24,160 nucleotides of DNA from JABDGC01 sp964466595 (GTDB taxonomy: Bacteria; Pseudomonadota; Gammaproteobacteria; DSM-16500): contig CAYXNR010000033.1 in the NCBI GenBank assembly GCA_964466595.1, forward strand, positions 1 through 24,160, given 5' to 3'. The notes below the pieces were generated by a model. The model made no database searches, was not told the DNA's origin, and saw only the letters and a program-made list of their open reading frames with translations. The position numbers and the translations under genes were made by a program. Shown in pieces: positions 12,971 to 21,327 of this stretch (positions are counted from its first letter, which is position 1; every line of letters begins with the position of its first letter).

Positions 12971-14517
12971 GCCTAACTATAAGACCCAAGCCCTTTGTTC
13001 TCGTCATCCTCGATGGCTGGGGACACCGTGAAAATTCAGAAGCGAATGCCATTGCTCAGGCAGTCAAACCCTGTTGGGATAGGATTTGGAAAAATTATCC
13101 CCATACCCTACTCTCGGGTTCAGGACAATGTGTCGGTCTGCCTTCAGGGCAAATGGGTAATTCAGAGGTAGGCCACATGAATATGGGTGCCGGCAGAATT
13201 ATTCATCAGGATCTCACTCGTATTGATCTTGCCATTGAAAACGGCGATTTTTTTAAAAATCCCGCCCTATGCACAACCCTTGATCAAATTCGCAGGAGTC
13301 AAAAACGCTTACATATTCTCGGTTTATTGTCCCCCGGCGGGGTTCATAGCCACGAAAGACAGATCCAGGCCTTGCTTGACATGGCTGCGGAACATCAACT
13401 GAAGCAAGTATTCATTCATGCCTTTTTAGATGGTAGAGATACGCCTCCTCAGAGTGCGCGCGCTTCTTTAGAAGCTTTAATCAAAAAATGTCAGACGCTA
13501 CACTGCGGACAAATCGTCTCTCTCATTGGCCGCTATTATGCTATGGATCGCGACAAACGCTGGGATCGAATCCAAAAAGCCTATGAGCTCTTAACTGAAG
13601 GGAAGGCAGCTTTTCATGCGCCGGACCCACTCACCGCGCTACAGCAAGCCTATCAAGGTCAAGAGCGTGATGAATTTGTGCAAGCTACTCGTATTGATAG
13701 TGCAGAAAACACTGCTATTCAAGATGGTGATGCGCTTATTTTCATGAATTTTCGAGCAGATCGGGCAAGACAATTAACCGAGGCTTTGTGTATGCCTGAT
13801 TTTCAAGGCTTTCATCGCAACAACAAGCCGCAGCTTTCTGCCTTGGTCACACTCACCGAATATGATAAAAATTTTCCCACCACTGTCGCCTTTCCTCCTA
13901 TAGCGCGACAGCAGATCTTAGCGGAATACCTCAGTAAGCAGGGGCTTCGCCAATTACGTATTGCTGAAACCGAAAAATATGCCCATGTGACTTATTTCTT
14001 TAATGGCGGTCTTGAACAAGCTTTTCCGGGAGAAGATCGTATTTTAATACCCTCACCTTCTGTTGCCACCTATGATCTTCAACCTGAAATGAGTGCACCT
14101 GAATTAACCGAACGCTTGGTTCAAGAAATTGGTCGGCAGTATTATGATGTGATCATTTGTAACTATGCCAATCCGGATATGGTGGGGCATTCGGGTAATT
14201 TTGCAGCAACCGTTCAAGCGATTGAGGTCATCGATTCCTGCCTCAGTCGTCTGCTAGCCGCCTTAAAAGAGGTAGGCGGAGAGGCACTAATCACTGCAGA
14301 TCACGGCAATGCAGAATTAATGTTCGATAAAAAAACCCAACAACCCCATACGGCCCATACTCATGAACTGGTTCCAGCCCTCTATATAGGACGAAAGGCA
14401 AAAGCCACCCAAGCCAAGGGAATTCTTGCAGACGTGGCGCCGACCCTGCTCTATTTTCTCGGCTTGAAACCACCCCCAGAAATGACGGGGGAGATCTTAT
14501 TTACACTGTTGCAGTAA
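12967..14517 (+). CDS. gpmI: 2,3-bisphosphoglycerate-independent phosphoglycerate mutase
   Basis: Interconverts 3- and 2-phosphoglycerate in glycolysis/gluconeogenesis using two manganese ions. The 516-residue length is typical. Metal ligand Asp16 is in LVILDGWG, and the phosphoserine is Ser66 in GQMGNSEVGHMNMGAGR. HAFLDGRDTPP, GRYYAMDRDKRWDR, NFRADRARQL, NYANPDMVGHSG and ADHGNAE complete the active-site set. It overlaps prmB by 4 nt, and dotD begins 9 nt after its stop, so glycolytic and secretion genes appear to share a transcript. Confidence 0.97.
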   Translation: MSLTIRPKPFVLVILDGWGHRENSEANAIAQAVKPCWDRIWKNYPHTLLSGSGQCVGLPSGQMGNSEVGHMNMGAGRIIHQDLTRIDLAIENGDFFKNPALCTTLDQIRRSQKRLHILGLLSPGGVHSHERQIQALLDMAAEHQLKQVFIHAFLDGRDTPPQSARASLEALIKKCQTLHCGQIVSLIGRYYAMDRDKRWDRIQKAYELLTEGKAAFHAPDPLTALQQAYQGQERDEFVQATRIDSAENTAIQDGDALIFMNFRADRARQLTEALCMPDFQGFHRNNKPQLSALVTLTEYDKNFPTTVAFPPIARQQILAEYLSKQGLRQLRIAETEKYAHVTYFFNGGLEQAFPGEDRILIPSPSVATYDLQPEMSAPELTERLVQEIGRQYYDVIICNYANPDMVGHSGNFAATVQAIEVIDSCLSRLLAALKEVGGEALITADHGNAELMFDKKTQQPHTAHTHELVPALYIGRKAKATQAKGILADVAPTLLYFLGLKPPPEMTGEILFTLLQ

Positions 14518-14526
14518 GCAGCTAAG

Positions 14527-15018
14527 ATGTATGGCATGCGGGAAATTATCAACATCCAGTATCTTACTCTTTCTATCTTGATTCTTGCGCTCTGCGCCTG
14601 CTCTCCTACTGCGCCTCCTAAAACCTATGATCTCAGTGAAACAGAAACCTCTTTAGCAGAAGCTTCCTATTCGGTAAGCCGGTCTATCGTTGATCTCGCT
14701 GAAACAGCGCAGGCTGCCCATCCCTTGCCTAAATTGGCGCCGCCGCCAAGCCCTGCGACTTATGGCATGAGTATGCCGACCTCAGTCGATTGGTCTGGCC
14801 CTGCTGAGCCTATTTTGCGACAGGTTGCGAAAACCGCTAATTATCGTCTTCGAACACTCGGGACCGCGCCCGCCATCCCTGTTATTGTTACTATTTATGC
14901 TAAAAACAAAATGCTGGGGGATGTGCTACGCGACATTGGCTATCAATGTGGAAGACGGGCCTCGGTGGTAGTCTTCCCAGAAAGCCGTGTGATCGAGCTG
15001 CGCTATGCGAAAAATTAA
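14527..15018 (+). CDS. dotD: Dot/Icm outer-membrane lipoprotein DotD
   Basis: DotD is a lipoprotein that, with DotC, places DotH in the outer membrane of the type IVB core complex; its periplasmic domain resembles a secretin N-domain. The 163-residue protein has a hydrophobic signal segment ending in the lipobox-like ALCAC, a Pro-rich linker (PLPKLAPPPSPATYG), and a C-terminal domain with WSGPAEPILRQVAKTANYR, IPVIVTIYAKNKMLGDVLRDIGYQ and VVFPESRVIELRY. An internal ATG at 14536 (MREIIN) is an alternative start. It overlaps dotC by 14 nt. Confidence 0.93.
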   Translation: MYGMREIINIQYLTLSILILALCACSPTAPPKTYDLSETETSLAEASYSVSRSIVDLAETAQAAHPLPKLAPPPSPATYGMSMPTSVDWSGPAEPILRQVAKTANYRLRTLGTAPAIPVIVTIYAKNKMLGDVLRDIGYQCGRRASVVVFPESRVIELRYAKN

Positions 15019-15814
15019 GCAGGGTTTATTTTATATTTTATTTTTCCTTCTCTATGGCTGCAATGTCTTACATCCCAATCAAACCGTAGACACAACCAAT
15101 ATCACCCAATTGGAAAATGTCAGTCAGGACAATTTAAAAACCACTTCTGCGGAAGTGACTCAACTCCGTAGCAAGCTTTTACAGGATACGGCTATGAGTT
15201 TGGGCGCACAGGCAGGCTTGGCCTGGGCTTCTGAAAAAATAAATGCCCAGTTAGACAAAGACCGCATTTATTTAGAATCCATCTTCAATTTTAATGCCAT
15301 GATGTTGAGCCACGGCGTCTTGCCACCCGTTTTATCAGAAGGCGATAATAGCTTAAATTTAGCTGATCCCAACACCATTCGGGTCGCCGACAAAACCTAT
15401 CGTATTATCGAGCAGGCTCGTTTCACAACAACGGCCCCGCAGTGGCGTGACTTTTTGTGGCTTTCCTACAGTAAACCGGAATTACCTGACAAAACCTTAT
15501 TGCCCCGAAACGATGATGAGCAAAAAGTATGGAAAGCGGCTATGCGTCTTGGTTGGGAGAAAGGCATTGAACAAGCCTATAGCATTTTCAAACAAAATCT
15601 AGCCAGACTCAAACGAAATTATCAGGGGATGATTCTTTATCGAAAACTTTTACAACAGAAGATGATTAATGCGCCCTTTGTCGCGCGCACAGAATTAGGC
15701 GTAACTGGCAATGGAACGGATATGCGGGTCAATGATCAGGTGTTAAGAATTGTTGAATTGCCGCATTTACAAACTGAAGCGAAACATTGGAATGCAATTG
15801 TGGTGAAACAATGA
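15005..15814 (+). CDS. dotC: Dot/Icm outer-membrane lipoprotein DotC
   Basis: Partner of DotD in the outer-membrane ring of the Dot/Icm system. The 269-residue precursor has a basic N-terminus, a hydrophobic core and the lipobox LYGC (Cys19). The mature domain carries features of DotC: RSKLLQDTAMSLGAQAGLAW, FNFNAMMLSHGVLPPVLSEG, WRDFLWLSYSKPELPDKTLLP, and WKAAMRLGWEKGIEQAYSIF. It is somewhat shorter than the Legionella protein (about 300 aa). It overlaps dotD upstream and shares ATGA with dotB downstream. Confidence 0.95.
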   Translation: MRKIKQGLFYILFFLLYGCNVLHPNQTVDTTNITQLENVSQDNLKTTSAEVTQLRSKLLQDTAMSLGAQAGLAWASEKINAQLDKDRIYLESIFNFNAMMLSHGVLPPVLSEGDNSLNLADPNTIRVADKTYRIIEQARFTTTAPQWRDFLWLSYSKPELPDKTLLPRNDDEQKVWKAAMRLGWEKGIEQAYSIFKQNLARLKRNYQGMILYRKLLQQKMINAPFVARTELGVTGNGTDMRVNDQVLRIVELPHLQTEAKHWNAIVVKQ

Positions 15815-16956
15815 CGACTGAATTCTTTTATCCGCAAGAACCGACTCGATTAACAATCGACAATACTAATGAAATTTTAATCCACTGCGTTAAGCTTGGC
15901 GCCTCGGATATTACCTTACAAACGGATGAACCTATCTATGCGGAAATTTTTGGTCGCCTGCGTCGCATCACCCGTCGTCGCTTATCTAATACTGAGATTG
16001 GCGACATTCTGAATGGGATTTATGGTCCGAATGGTACAACGCAATTGATGTCTGGCAAAGACGTTGATACGCATCATGAAATTCGACCAACGCGTGGGGA
16101 ACGTTATCGTTTTCGTATTAATGCCACGGCTTGCCTTGTAGAGGGACATGATGCTATTCAAATTACAGCTCGTACTATTCCAACGGATCCGCCTTCTATC
16201 GCCAGCATGAATCTTCCGAAACCTATCTTGGATGCACTGGCCCCAGAACAAGGCGTGGTTTATATTACTGGTGCGACGGGTTCGGGAAAAAGTACTTTAT
16301 TATCTTCTATTATCCGCTCTATCGCAGAAGATCCTGAAAGTCATCGTAAAGTCTTAACCTATGAATCGCCCATTGAGTTTGTCTATGACAATATCGAAAA
16401 ACAATCCTGTATTGTCAGTCAATCTGAAATTCCTCGTCATTTACCGAGTTTTGCAGCAGGCGTCCGCAATGCCTTACGTCGCAAACCTCGCTTAATTCTA
16501 GTCGGTGAAGCCCGCGATGCCGAAACGATCTCAGCTGTTATGGAAGCCGCCATGACGGGTCATCCAGTCTACACTACGCTACATAGCAATAGCGTTGCTG
16601 AAACTGTGCGGCGCTTGGTCACGACCTTTCCTGCTGAGGAGCGGCATGGCCGCACCGTCGATATTTTGGAAACGGTTCGGCTGATTGTCTCGCAACGCTT
16701 GGTTCCGACCATCGATAACAAACGGGTGGCGCTACGCGAATATCTAGTTTTTGATGAGGCTGTACGCGATGCCTTACTTGATTCCGACTTCAGTAATATC
16801 ACGTCTGTCGTTCGAAAAATGGTTCGGGAAAAAGGTCGTCCTATTGTAGAAGATACCAGAGAAAAATTTGAAGCTGGTTTGATTACGGAGAGACAATTTA
16901 GGCTGATCGCAGAACAAAGTAAACGTGAAGAAGAGGATGATAATAGGACCAAATAA
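15811..16956 (+). CDS. dotB: Dot/Icm secretion ATPase DotB
   Basis: Hexameric cytoplasmic ATPase of the PilT/VirB11 superfamily that energises the Dot/Icm machine. The start at 15811 (MTTEFF) gives 381 residues, close to Legionella DotB, and overlaps the dotC stop by 4 nt. An N-terminal PAS-like domain (ASDITLQTDEPIYAEIFGRL) precedes the ATPase domain. Walker A is GATGSGKST (residues 154-162), the Asp box LTYESPIEF, Walker B LILVGEARD (228-236) and the His box PVYTTLHS (252-259). The tail is charged (KREEEDDNR). A SET-domain gene begins at or just after its end. Confidence 0.97.
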   Translation: MTTEFFYPQEPTRLTIDNTNEILIHCVKLGASDITLQTDEPIYAEIFGRLRRITRRRLSNTEIGDILNGIYGPNGTTQLMSGKDVDTHHEIRPTRGERYRFRINATACLVEGHDAIQITARTIPTDPPSIASMNLPKPILDALAPEQGVVYITGATGSGKSTLLSSIIRSIAEDPESHRKVLTYESPIEFVYDNIEKQSCIVSQSEIPRHLPSFAAGVRNALRRKPRLILVGEARDAETISAVMEAAMTGHPVYTTLHSNSVAETVRRLVTTFPAEERHGRTVDILETVRLIVSQRLVPTIDNKRVALREYLVFDEAVRDALLDSDFSNITSVVRKMVREKGRPIVEDTREKFEAGLITERQFRLIAEQSKREEEDDNRTK

Positions 16957-17470
16957 AATTTCAGCTAAAAGGAGTTTTATTATTAACAAATTTGAAATCA
17001 GGAATTCAAATATAAATGGAAAGGGAATCTTCGCCACGCAAAAAATAGCACGCGGTCACTATATTACTGCACTCACAGGAGAACCCTTGACCACCAAAGA
17101 AGTTGCTCTTGCCGTTCTAGCCAGCGAAATCTCCTATGATGATCCCTTGCAAATTGAAGACAATCTGCATTTGGTTCTGAATCCCGTCGCCCGCGCATTT
17201 AATCACAGTTGTTCGCCCAATGCCGGCATCCGTCATAGTAATCATTTATATGCTTTTAAAGATATTGCGGTTGATGAGGAAATTACCTACGATTATTCTT
17301 CCACTGTCGGGATGAATATTGAATGGTATATGCCCTGTCAGTGTGGAACAGAGGCTTGCCGTAAAGAAATAGGGAATATCCTGACTATTCCAGAAATCCT
17401 CTTGAAAGAATATACTGCCTTTGATTTACTACCGGATTATATAAAAAAGCAGCTATCTAAGGGGGGATAA
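16937..17470 (+). CDS. SET-domain protein, putative lysine methyltransferase
   Basis: Small protein with a complete SET fold: NGKGIFATQKIARG (SAM-site GxG), RAFNHSCSPNAG (pseudoknot motif), EITYDYS, and post-SET cysteines in PCQCGTEACRK (CxCxxxxC) that with NHSC would bind zinc. SET enzymes transfer methyl groups from SAM to protein lysines; they are typical of eukaryotes but also occur in bacteria, for example the Legionella effector RomA. The ATG at 16937 is given as a conservative start (177 residues). A GTG at 16925 also exists. However, the best ribosome binding site, AAAAGGAG at 16967-16974, points at ATT codons at 16979 and 16982, just where the domain begins. Located directly behind dotB and 8 nt before an ATP-grasp gene. 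Substrate unknown; host or self protein both possible. Confidence 0.85.
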   Translation: MIIGPNKISAKRSFIINKFEIRNSNINGKGIFATQKIARGHYITALTGEPLTTKEVALAVLASEISYDDPLQIEDNLHLVLNPVARAFNHSCSPNAGIRHSNHLYAFKDIAVDEEITYDYSSTVGMNIEWYMPCQCGTEACRKEIGNILTIPEILLKEYTAFDLLPDYIKKQLSKGG

Positions 17471-17478
17471 CCATTACA

Positions 17479-18546
17479 ATGTATTATCCCTATCGCGAAG
17501 CCGCAGACGCTTTAAAATTACCCTCTCAGTATCTACCTGAGTATGCAAAACTTGAAATCCGCTTAGGAAAAAAAACCTACCATTTTTATAGCGGCTTTAC
17601 TCCCTTTAATGATGAGGCCAGCAGCCAACTGAGTTCGAATAAATATTATGTTAATCGGCTGCTTAAAAATGCAGGCTTTCCGGTTCCAGAGGCCATTCAA
17701 ATTTATAAAAATAATTATCTAGCAAATCACTGGCAAGGTCCTGACTTTGATTTCCCTCTAGTAGCCAAACCAACGATCAGCCTTTATGGAAATGGGAGAG
17801 ATGTCTATTGCAACATCAAAGACAAAGCAACCTTGCTTGACTACTTAGATAAACATTTTAAAAAATACGAACTCTTGAGCCTCGAAAAATATGAGGCAGG
17901 ACTGATTCATTATCGGGTTACGCTTTTTTTTGGGCAGATTCTTGGCGTGGTTGAACATGCTCTGCCTGTTATTACTGGCGATGGAAGACATTCTGTACGT
18001 GAACTGATTCATCTTGAAAATGAGGCGCGCGCTAATCAAACTCAAGCTGAATTATTCAAGCTAGAGCTCAATTCAGAAACTGAGGCCTGTTTGCAAGAAG
18101 CGGGCTTGACTGTGGATGCGATTCCGCAACAGAATAAAAAAATTCTGCTTGCCTATACTAGCAATACCGGACGAGGTGCGACTAGCCATTCACTCGGCAC
18201 GACTATTTGTCGTGAAAATGCTGAGCTACTTCGTCAAGCAGCCAAGTTACTCAATTTAAACTTAGTGGGTTTCGATATCATTTGTGAAGATATCAAGCGC
18301 CCTCTTCATCAGTCGCGAGGCTTTATTATTGAAGCGAATTGCAACCCTGATCTCAAGCTACACGAACTACCCTTAACTGGCCCGCGGATACCAACAGCAC
18401 AAATTGTCTTAAGCCGTCTCATTGCACAGCACCCGCTGGCTTATAGTCAAGCTCTTGTAAAACAAGCATTTTCAGCAATCCCCGTCCTTTTTCGTATTCT
18501 ATTTGCTTTGGTGTTTTTCATTCTATTGCTAAAATGGCTGGCCTAG
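17479..18546 (+). CDS. ATP-grasp ligase, cyanophycin-synthetase-like, with C-terminal membrane anchor
   Basis: A 355-residue protein whose residues about 50-320 match the ATP-grasp domain of cyanophycin synthetase. It has an NKYYVNRLLKNAGFPVPEA entry motif, FPLVAKPTISLYGNGRDV (ATP loop), the conserved-looking VITGDGRHSVRELI, NTGRGATSH, and LVGFDIICED followed by IIEANCNP (metal ligands Glu285 and Asn287) and HELPLTGPR. The Mur-ligase half of cyanophycin synthetase is absent, so polymer synthesis is unlikely; ATP-driven amide or peptide bond formation on another substrate is expected. Residues 334-354 (IPVLFRILFALVFFILLLKW) form one hydrophobic helix with no sequence after it, a tail anchor to the inner membrane. 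It starts 8 nt after the SET gene; a G-rich AAGGGGGG lies 12 nt upstream of the ATG. Confidence 0.85.
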   Translation: MYYPYREAADALKLPSQYLPEYAKLEIRLGKKTYHFYSGFTPFNDEASSQLSSNKYYVNRLLKNAGFPVPEAIQIYKNNYLANHWQGPDFDFPLVAKPTISLYGNGRDVYCNIKDKATLLDYLDKHFKKYELLSLEKYEAGLIHYRVTLFFGQILGVVEHALPVITGDGRHSVRELIHLENEARANQTQAELFKLELNSETEACLQEAGLTVDAIPQQNKKILLAYTSNTGRGATSHSLGTTICRENAELLRQAAKLLNLNLVGFDIICEDIKRPLHQSRGFIIEANCNPDLKLHELPLTGPRIPTAQIVLSRLIAQHPLAYSQALVKQAFSAIPVLFRILFALVFFILLLKWLA

Positions 18547-18600
18547 CTTAAGAGTGAGGCCTAAGCTCAAGCAAACCATCTTAAAAACGAGGATTTTTTC

Positions 18601-18981
18601 ATGTACCGAACGCTTTGCCATAGCAAAATACATCGCGCCACCGTTACCGAAGCCAATTTAAATTATCAAGGTTCGCTTACTATTGATCAAAGCTTATTAG
18701 CTGCCGCTAATATAAAAACTTATGAAAAGATTCAGGTGGTGAATATCAATAATGGCGCTCGCTTTGAGACTTATGCTATTGAAGGCGCTGCGCATTCGGG
18801 TGTGATTTGCGCGAATGGCGCAGCCGCCCGTTGGGTTGCAGCAGGAGATCTTATTATTATTATGGCCTATGCTTTGATTTCTGAAGAAGAGTTAGAAACT
18901 TTTAAACCTACTTTTATTTATGTGAATTCGGAGAACCAGCTTGTTAAGCAAGCTCATTATATTCAAGAAAATACAGTTTGA
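18601..18981 (+). CDS. panD: Aspartate 1-decarboxylase proenzyme
   Basis: Pyruvoyl-dependent enzyme that makes beta-alanine from L-aspartate for pantothenate synthesis. At 126 residues it has the usual length. The self-cleavage site is Gly24-Ser25 in NYQGSLTID. The N-terminal KIHRATVTEANL, the YEKIQVVNINNGARFETYAIEG segment and NGAAARWVAAGDLIIIMAY are typical. It lies 54 nt after the ATP-grasp gene in the same direction, so it may be read from the same transcript; CGAGGA 7 nt before the ATG is its ribosome binding site. It converges with dotA. Confidence 0.97.
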   Translation: MYRTLCHSKIHRATVTEANLNYQGSLTIDQSLLAAANIKTYEKIQVVNINNGARFETYAIEGAAHSGVICANGAAARWVAAGDLIIIMAYALISEEELETFKPTFIYVNSENQLVKQAHYIQENTV

Positions 18982-18993
18982 GCTCATAAGTAT

Positions 18994-19065
18994 TCGGTTA
19001 ACCTGGAGAAATTGTCATTCCCCATTCTGGAGAAGTTGTCATTCCGGCATGCTTTAAGCCGGTGG
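18994..19065. repeat. Dispersed palindromic repeat, left copy, overlapping the dotA 3' end
   Basis: The first 28 nt (18994-19021) are identical to 24052-24079. The unit CTGGAGAAATTGTCATTCC is then repeated as CTGGAGAAGTTGTCATTCC, followed by CCGGC-ATGCTTTAA-GCCGG, a 5-bp stem hairpin. The TAA stop of dotA (19056-19054 on the minus strand) and its last codons lie inside the palindrome. The element separates the convergent panD and dotA genes. Confidence 0.8.
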
Positions 19066-21327
19066 AACTGGAGGAGGAGCAGCTCCGCCGCCGCCTCCGC
19101 CGCCAAAGCCGCCGCCCGGGCCACCGCCAGCGGCTTTGTCTTTTGCTGCCTTGATTCCTTTCCCTGCAGCCTTTCCTGGGGCCTGTGCGCCAGATACGCC
19201 GCCTTCTATTCCTCGGCTGGCTTTCTGTGAACCGGCTTCGAAAGCCTGGCTTACTTTTTCTATACCACCGCCTTCACCAAACGTCTCAGCGCCGCCACCG
19301 ATCCAGCGCAGAATCTTATCTGGAATGATATGAATCAGATCAAAGCATTTATTCATCGACGTGGTAAAAAGCCCGGTATAAAGAACCATGAAAAAGATCA
19401 TCTCTAAAATACCGCCGTTCGGCGAAATCATCGACATCACGTTTAAAAAGGCATAATTAATTAGCATCACCACAGCAAAGGACATGAGCATGCCGGCAAT
19501 CATGCCAAAGATCATGAGGCCGGGACGAAGAAAAATATTTAAGATTAGCATGAGCGCCTTTTCTGCCAGTCCCCACATCTCATGACCTTCTGGATGTAAA
19601 AGCCCAATAGCGACAATAGGCGCTGCTATCATGGTTTCAACGGTGCCAATCAGCCAATTGAGCGCTCCAAAGGTAAAAAGCATATAAGGAATCATAGGCG
19701 TATACACGGCCAAGGTCGCGCCGATTCCTAAAAAGATAAGCAGGAAAAACATGGCCATGGGAACCAAGGTTTGTATAACGCCAATGACAGCTCCTATAGT
19801 AGGCGAGACACCAAAATATATTCCCCCTCCTAGTCCGATCAAAAAATTTGCCACCAATAAGAGACTGCCAGCAAGTACAACTGCGTCCAATACTGTACTG
19901 CCAAAACTTTGGGCCTTCACGACTGGATTTTGTGATAACTCAGCATTAGAAGAGCCTGATATATTGCTAATCCAACTGCTTATAATTGCCTCGCAGGCGG
20001 GATTCAATCCTTTGAAGGCGCCTTTAGAACAGGAGGTACTGAGGCCAAGATTTTTGGGATTAGGGTTTGAGGTACCAATTTTTTGCACGAGTATGATGGA
20101 CGCTTGGGTTAAGCCTTTTTCTGTATCGGTAGACAGACTAGTTAAATCAGGCGGATTAACTGAAATTGACTGATTTTTGCTAATTTTATTATTGGCCTTC
20201 GCAATATAATAAAAATAACCACCAGCAAAAATCCATCCATTATCGATAGCCGTTACTTTTACATTATCTAGGGCCTTACTACTATTATTACCTGTCTGCG
20301 CTGCCGCACCCACAATACCGACATACAGATTAGCTGCTGTGGAAATAAAATTGCCTCCTGCCGTCGCCAACAAGCCATATTGCCAATACAGATCTTCCAC
20401 TGTTTGCTTGCTTTGATTCGAGTTCGCAAGTGAAGGCGGTTCAAAATTAGAAAAAGCCGCTGCATTGCATTGCGATCCTGGTAAATTATGATCATTACAA
20501 TAGTCTGTTATCCAGGAAGGAGGAGGAGTGAGCAGTTCAGGCGGAGCGTTCCGAAAAGTATTATAAGCATAATCAATTCCTACAAATTGATTCGCCAAGG
20601 AACCAAAGCTTGAAATGATTTGTGCTAGGGCCTGATTCTGGGCCTGGCCAACAGGATCAGCGGGATCACCAAGCGTCAGATCACCACAAACACCACCCGG
20701 TCCCATTTGATACGCACCATTGCTCACCTGAGAGGATCCGGGCGCGATGCTTAAGGTATCGTTCGCCGTACAAAAAGAACTTGAAGCATTATCCGAACAA
20801 TAATAACCGCTGCCAAATTTCGCCTTCGCAGAGGCCTGGCAAACCATTCCCTCGAATAAATAACCAAACTTACTTTGTAAAAGACGATCGACTCCGCCGG
20901 GGGCATTAGGCACAGTAGATTGACCCGAGGCGACGTAATTAACCGTTGTGGTCCACAGTGTATCTGCCGCTCCGATTCCTTGGATGATGAGCCACATCAA
21001 GCCAATTTGCAGATAGGAATAGCCGGTAGCCGTTGGAATTAAGGCAGCAATACCCATCACCGTTCTCATTGGAATCCAGAGGGTATGAAACTTTTTTCCT
21101 AGGGCCTCTCCTTCATGTGCGGTAAGTAAGATACTTGCTACCGTTGTATAAGTGATAATGATAGAGCCTAGTGCCAAAACAGAGGTATTAAAGACCTTAA
21201 ACATGGCCCCCAAGAGCTCCGGACCAGTACCGCCTAAGACCCCGCCCACGGTTCCAAAAATGCTATTGAGATAAAATACGGAGCCTGCAGTTGCCTCATT
21301 TGCTGCTAGAGCAAAGAGATTATTCAT
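19054..21327 (-). CDS. dotA: Dot/Icm inner-membrane protein DotA
   Basis: Polytopic inner-membrane component of the Dot/Icm system; in Legionella it is needed for export and is itself released. The 757-residue protein has hydrophobic helices at about 45-70 and 85-115, a long polar and Cys-containing loop (about 130-480), and a cluster of helices at about 485-680. A cytoplasmic-type tail rich in Gly, Ala and Lys ends in a (Gly)n stretch and PPPVPPA. It is shorter than Legionella DotA (about 1,050 aa), mainly in the loop. No ordinary signal peptide is apparent at the first Met. The ATG overlaps the end of icmV by 8 nt, keeping the icmV-dotA order of Legionella. The stop codon lies in a dispersed repeat. 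Confidence 0.92.
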   Translation of the reverse strand: MNNLFALAANEATAGSVFYLNSIFGTVGGVLGGTGPELLGAMFKVFNTSVLALGSIIITYTTVASILLTAHEGEALGKKFHTLWIPMRTVMGIAALIPTATGYSYLQIGLMWLIIQGIGAADTLWTTTVNYVASGQSTVPNAPGGVDRLLQSKFGYLFEGMVCQASAKAKFGSGYYCSDNASSSFCTANDTLSIAPGSSQVSNGAYQMGPGGVCGDLTLGDPADPVGQAQNQALAQIISSFGSLANQFVGIDYAYNTFRNAPPELLTPPPSWITDYCNDHNLPGSQCNAAAFSNFEPPSLANSNQSKQTVEDLYWQYGLLATAGGNFISTAANLYVGIVGAAAQTGNNSSKALDNVKVTAIDNGWIFAGGYFYYIAKANNKISKNQSISVNPPDLTSLSTDTEKGLTQASIILVQKIGTSNPNPKNLGLSTSCSKGAFKGLNPACEAIISSWISNISGSSNAELSQNPVVKAQSFGSTVLDAVVLAGSLLLVANFLIGLGGGIYFGVSPTIGAVIGVIQTLVPMAMFFLLIFLGIGATLAVYTPMIPYMLFTFGALNWLIGTVETMIAAPIVAIGLLHPEGHEMWGLAEKALMLILNIFLRPGLMIFGMIAGMLMSFAVVMLINYAFLNVMSMISPNGGILEMIFFMVLYTGLFTTSMNKCFDLIHIIPDKILRWIGGGAETFGEGGGIEKVSQAFEAGSQKASRGIEGGVSGAQAPGKAAGKGIKAAKDKAAGGGPGGGFGGGGGGGAAPPPVPPA

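Noticed and set aside
16569..16952. Minus-strand ORF opposite dotB
   Set aside because: Ser/Thr-rich shadow of the dotB ATPase domain, with no independent evidence.
17479..18546. Cyanophycin synthetase
   Set aside because: Only the ATP-grasp part is present; the C-terminal Mur-ligase domain needed for polymer synthesis is missing and is replaced by a membrane helix.
19751..20173. 140-codon plus-strand ORF opposite dotA
   Set aside because: Antisense to the conserved dotA coding sequence; its amino acid pattern mirrors the complement of membrane codons.
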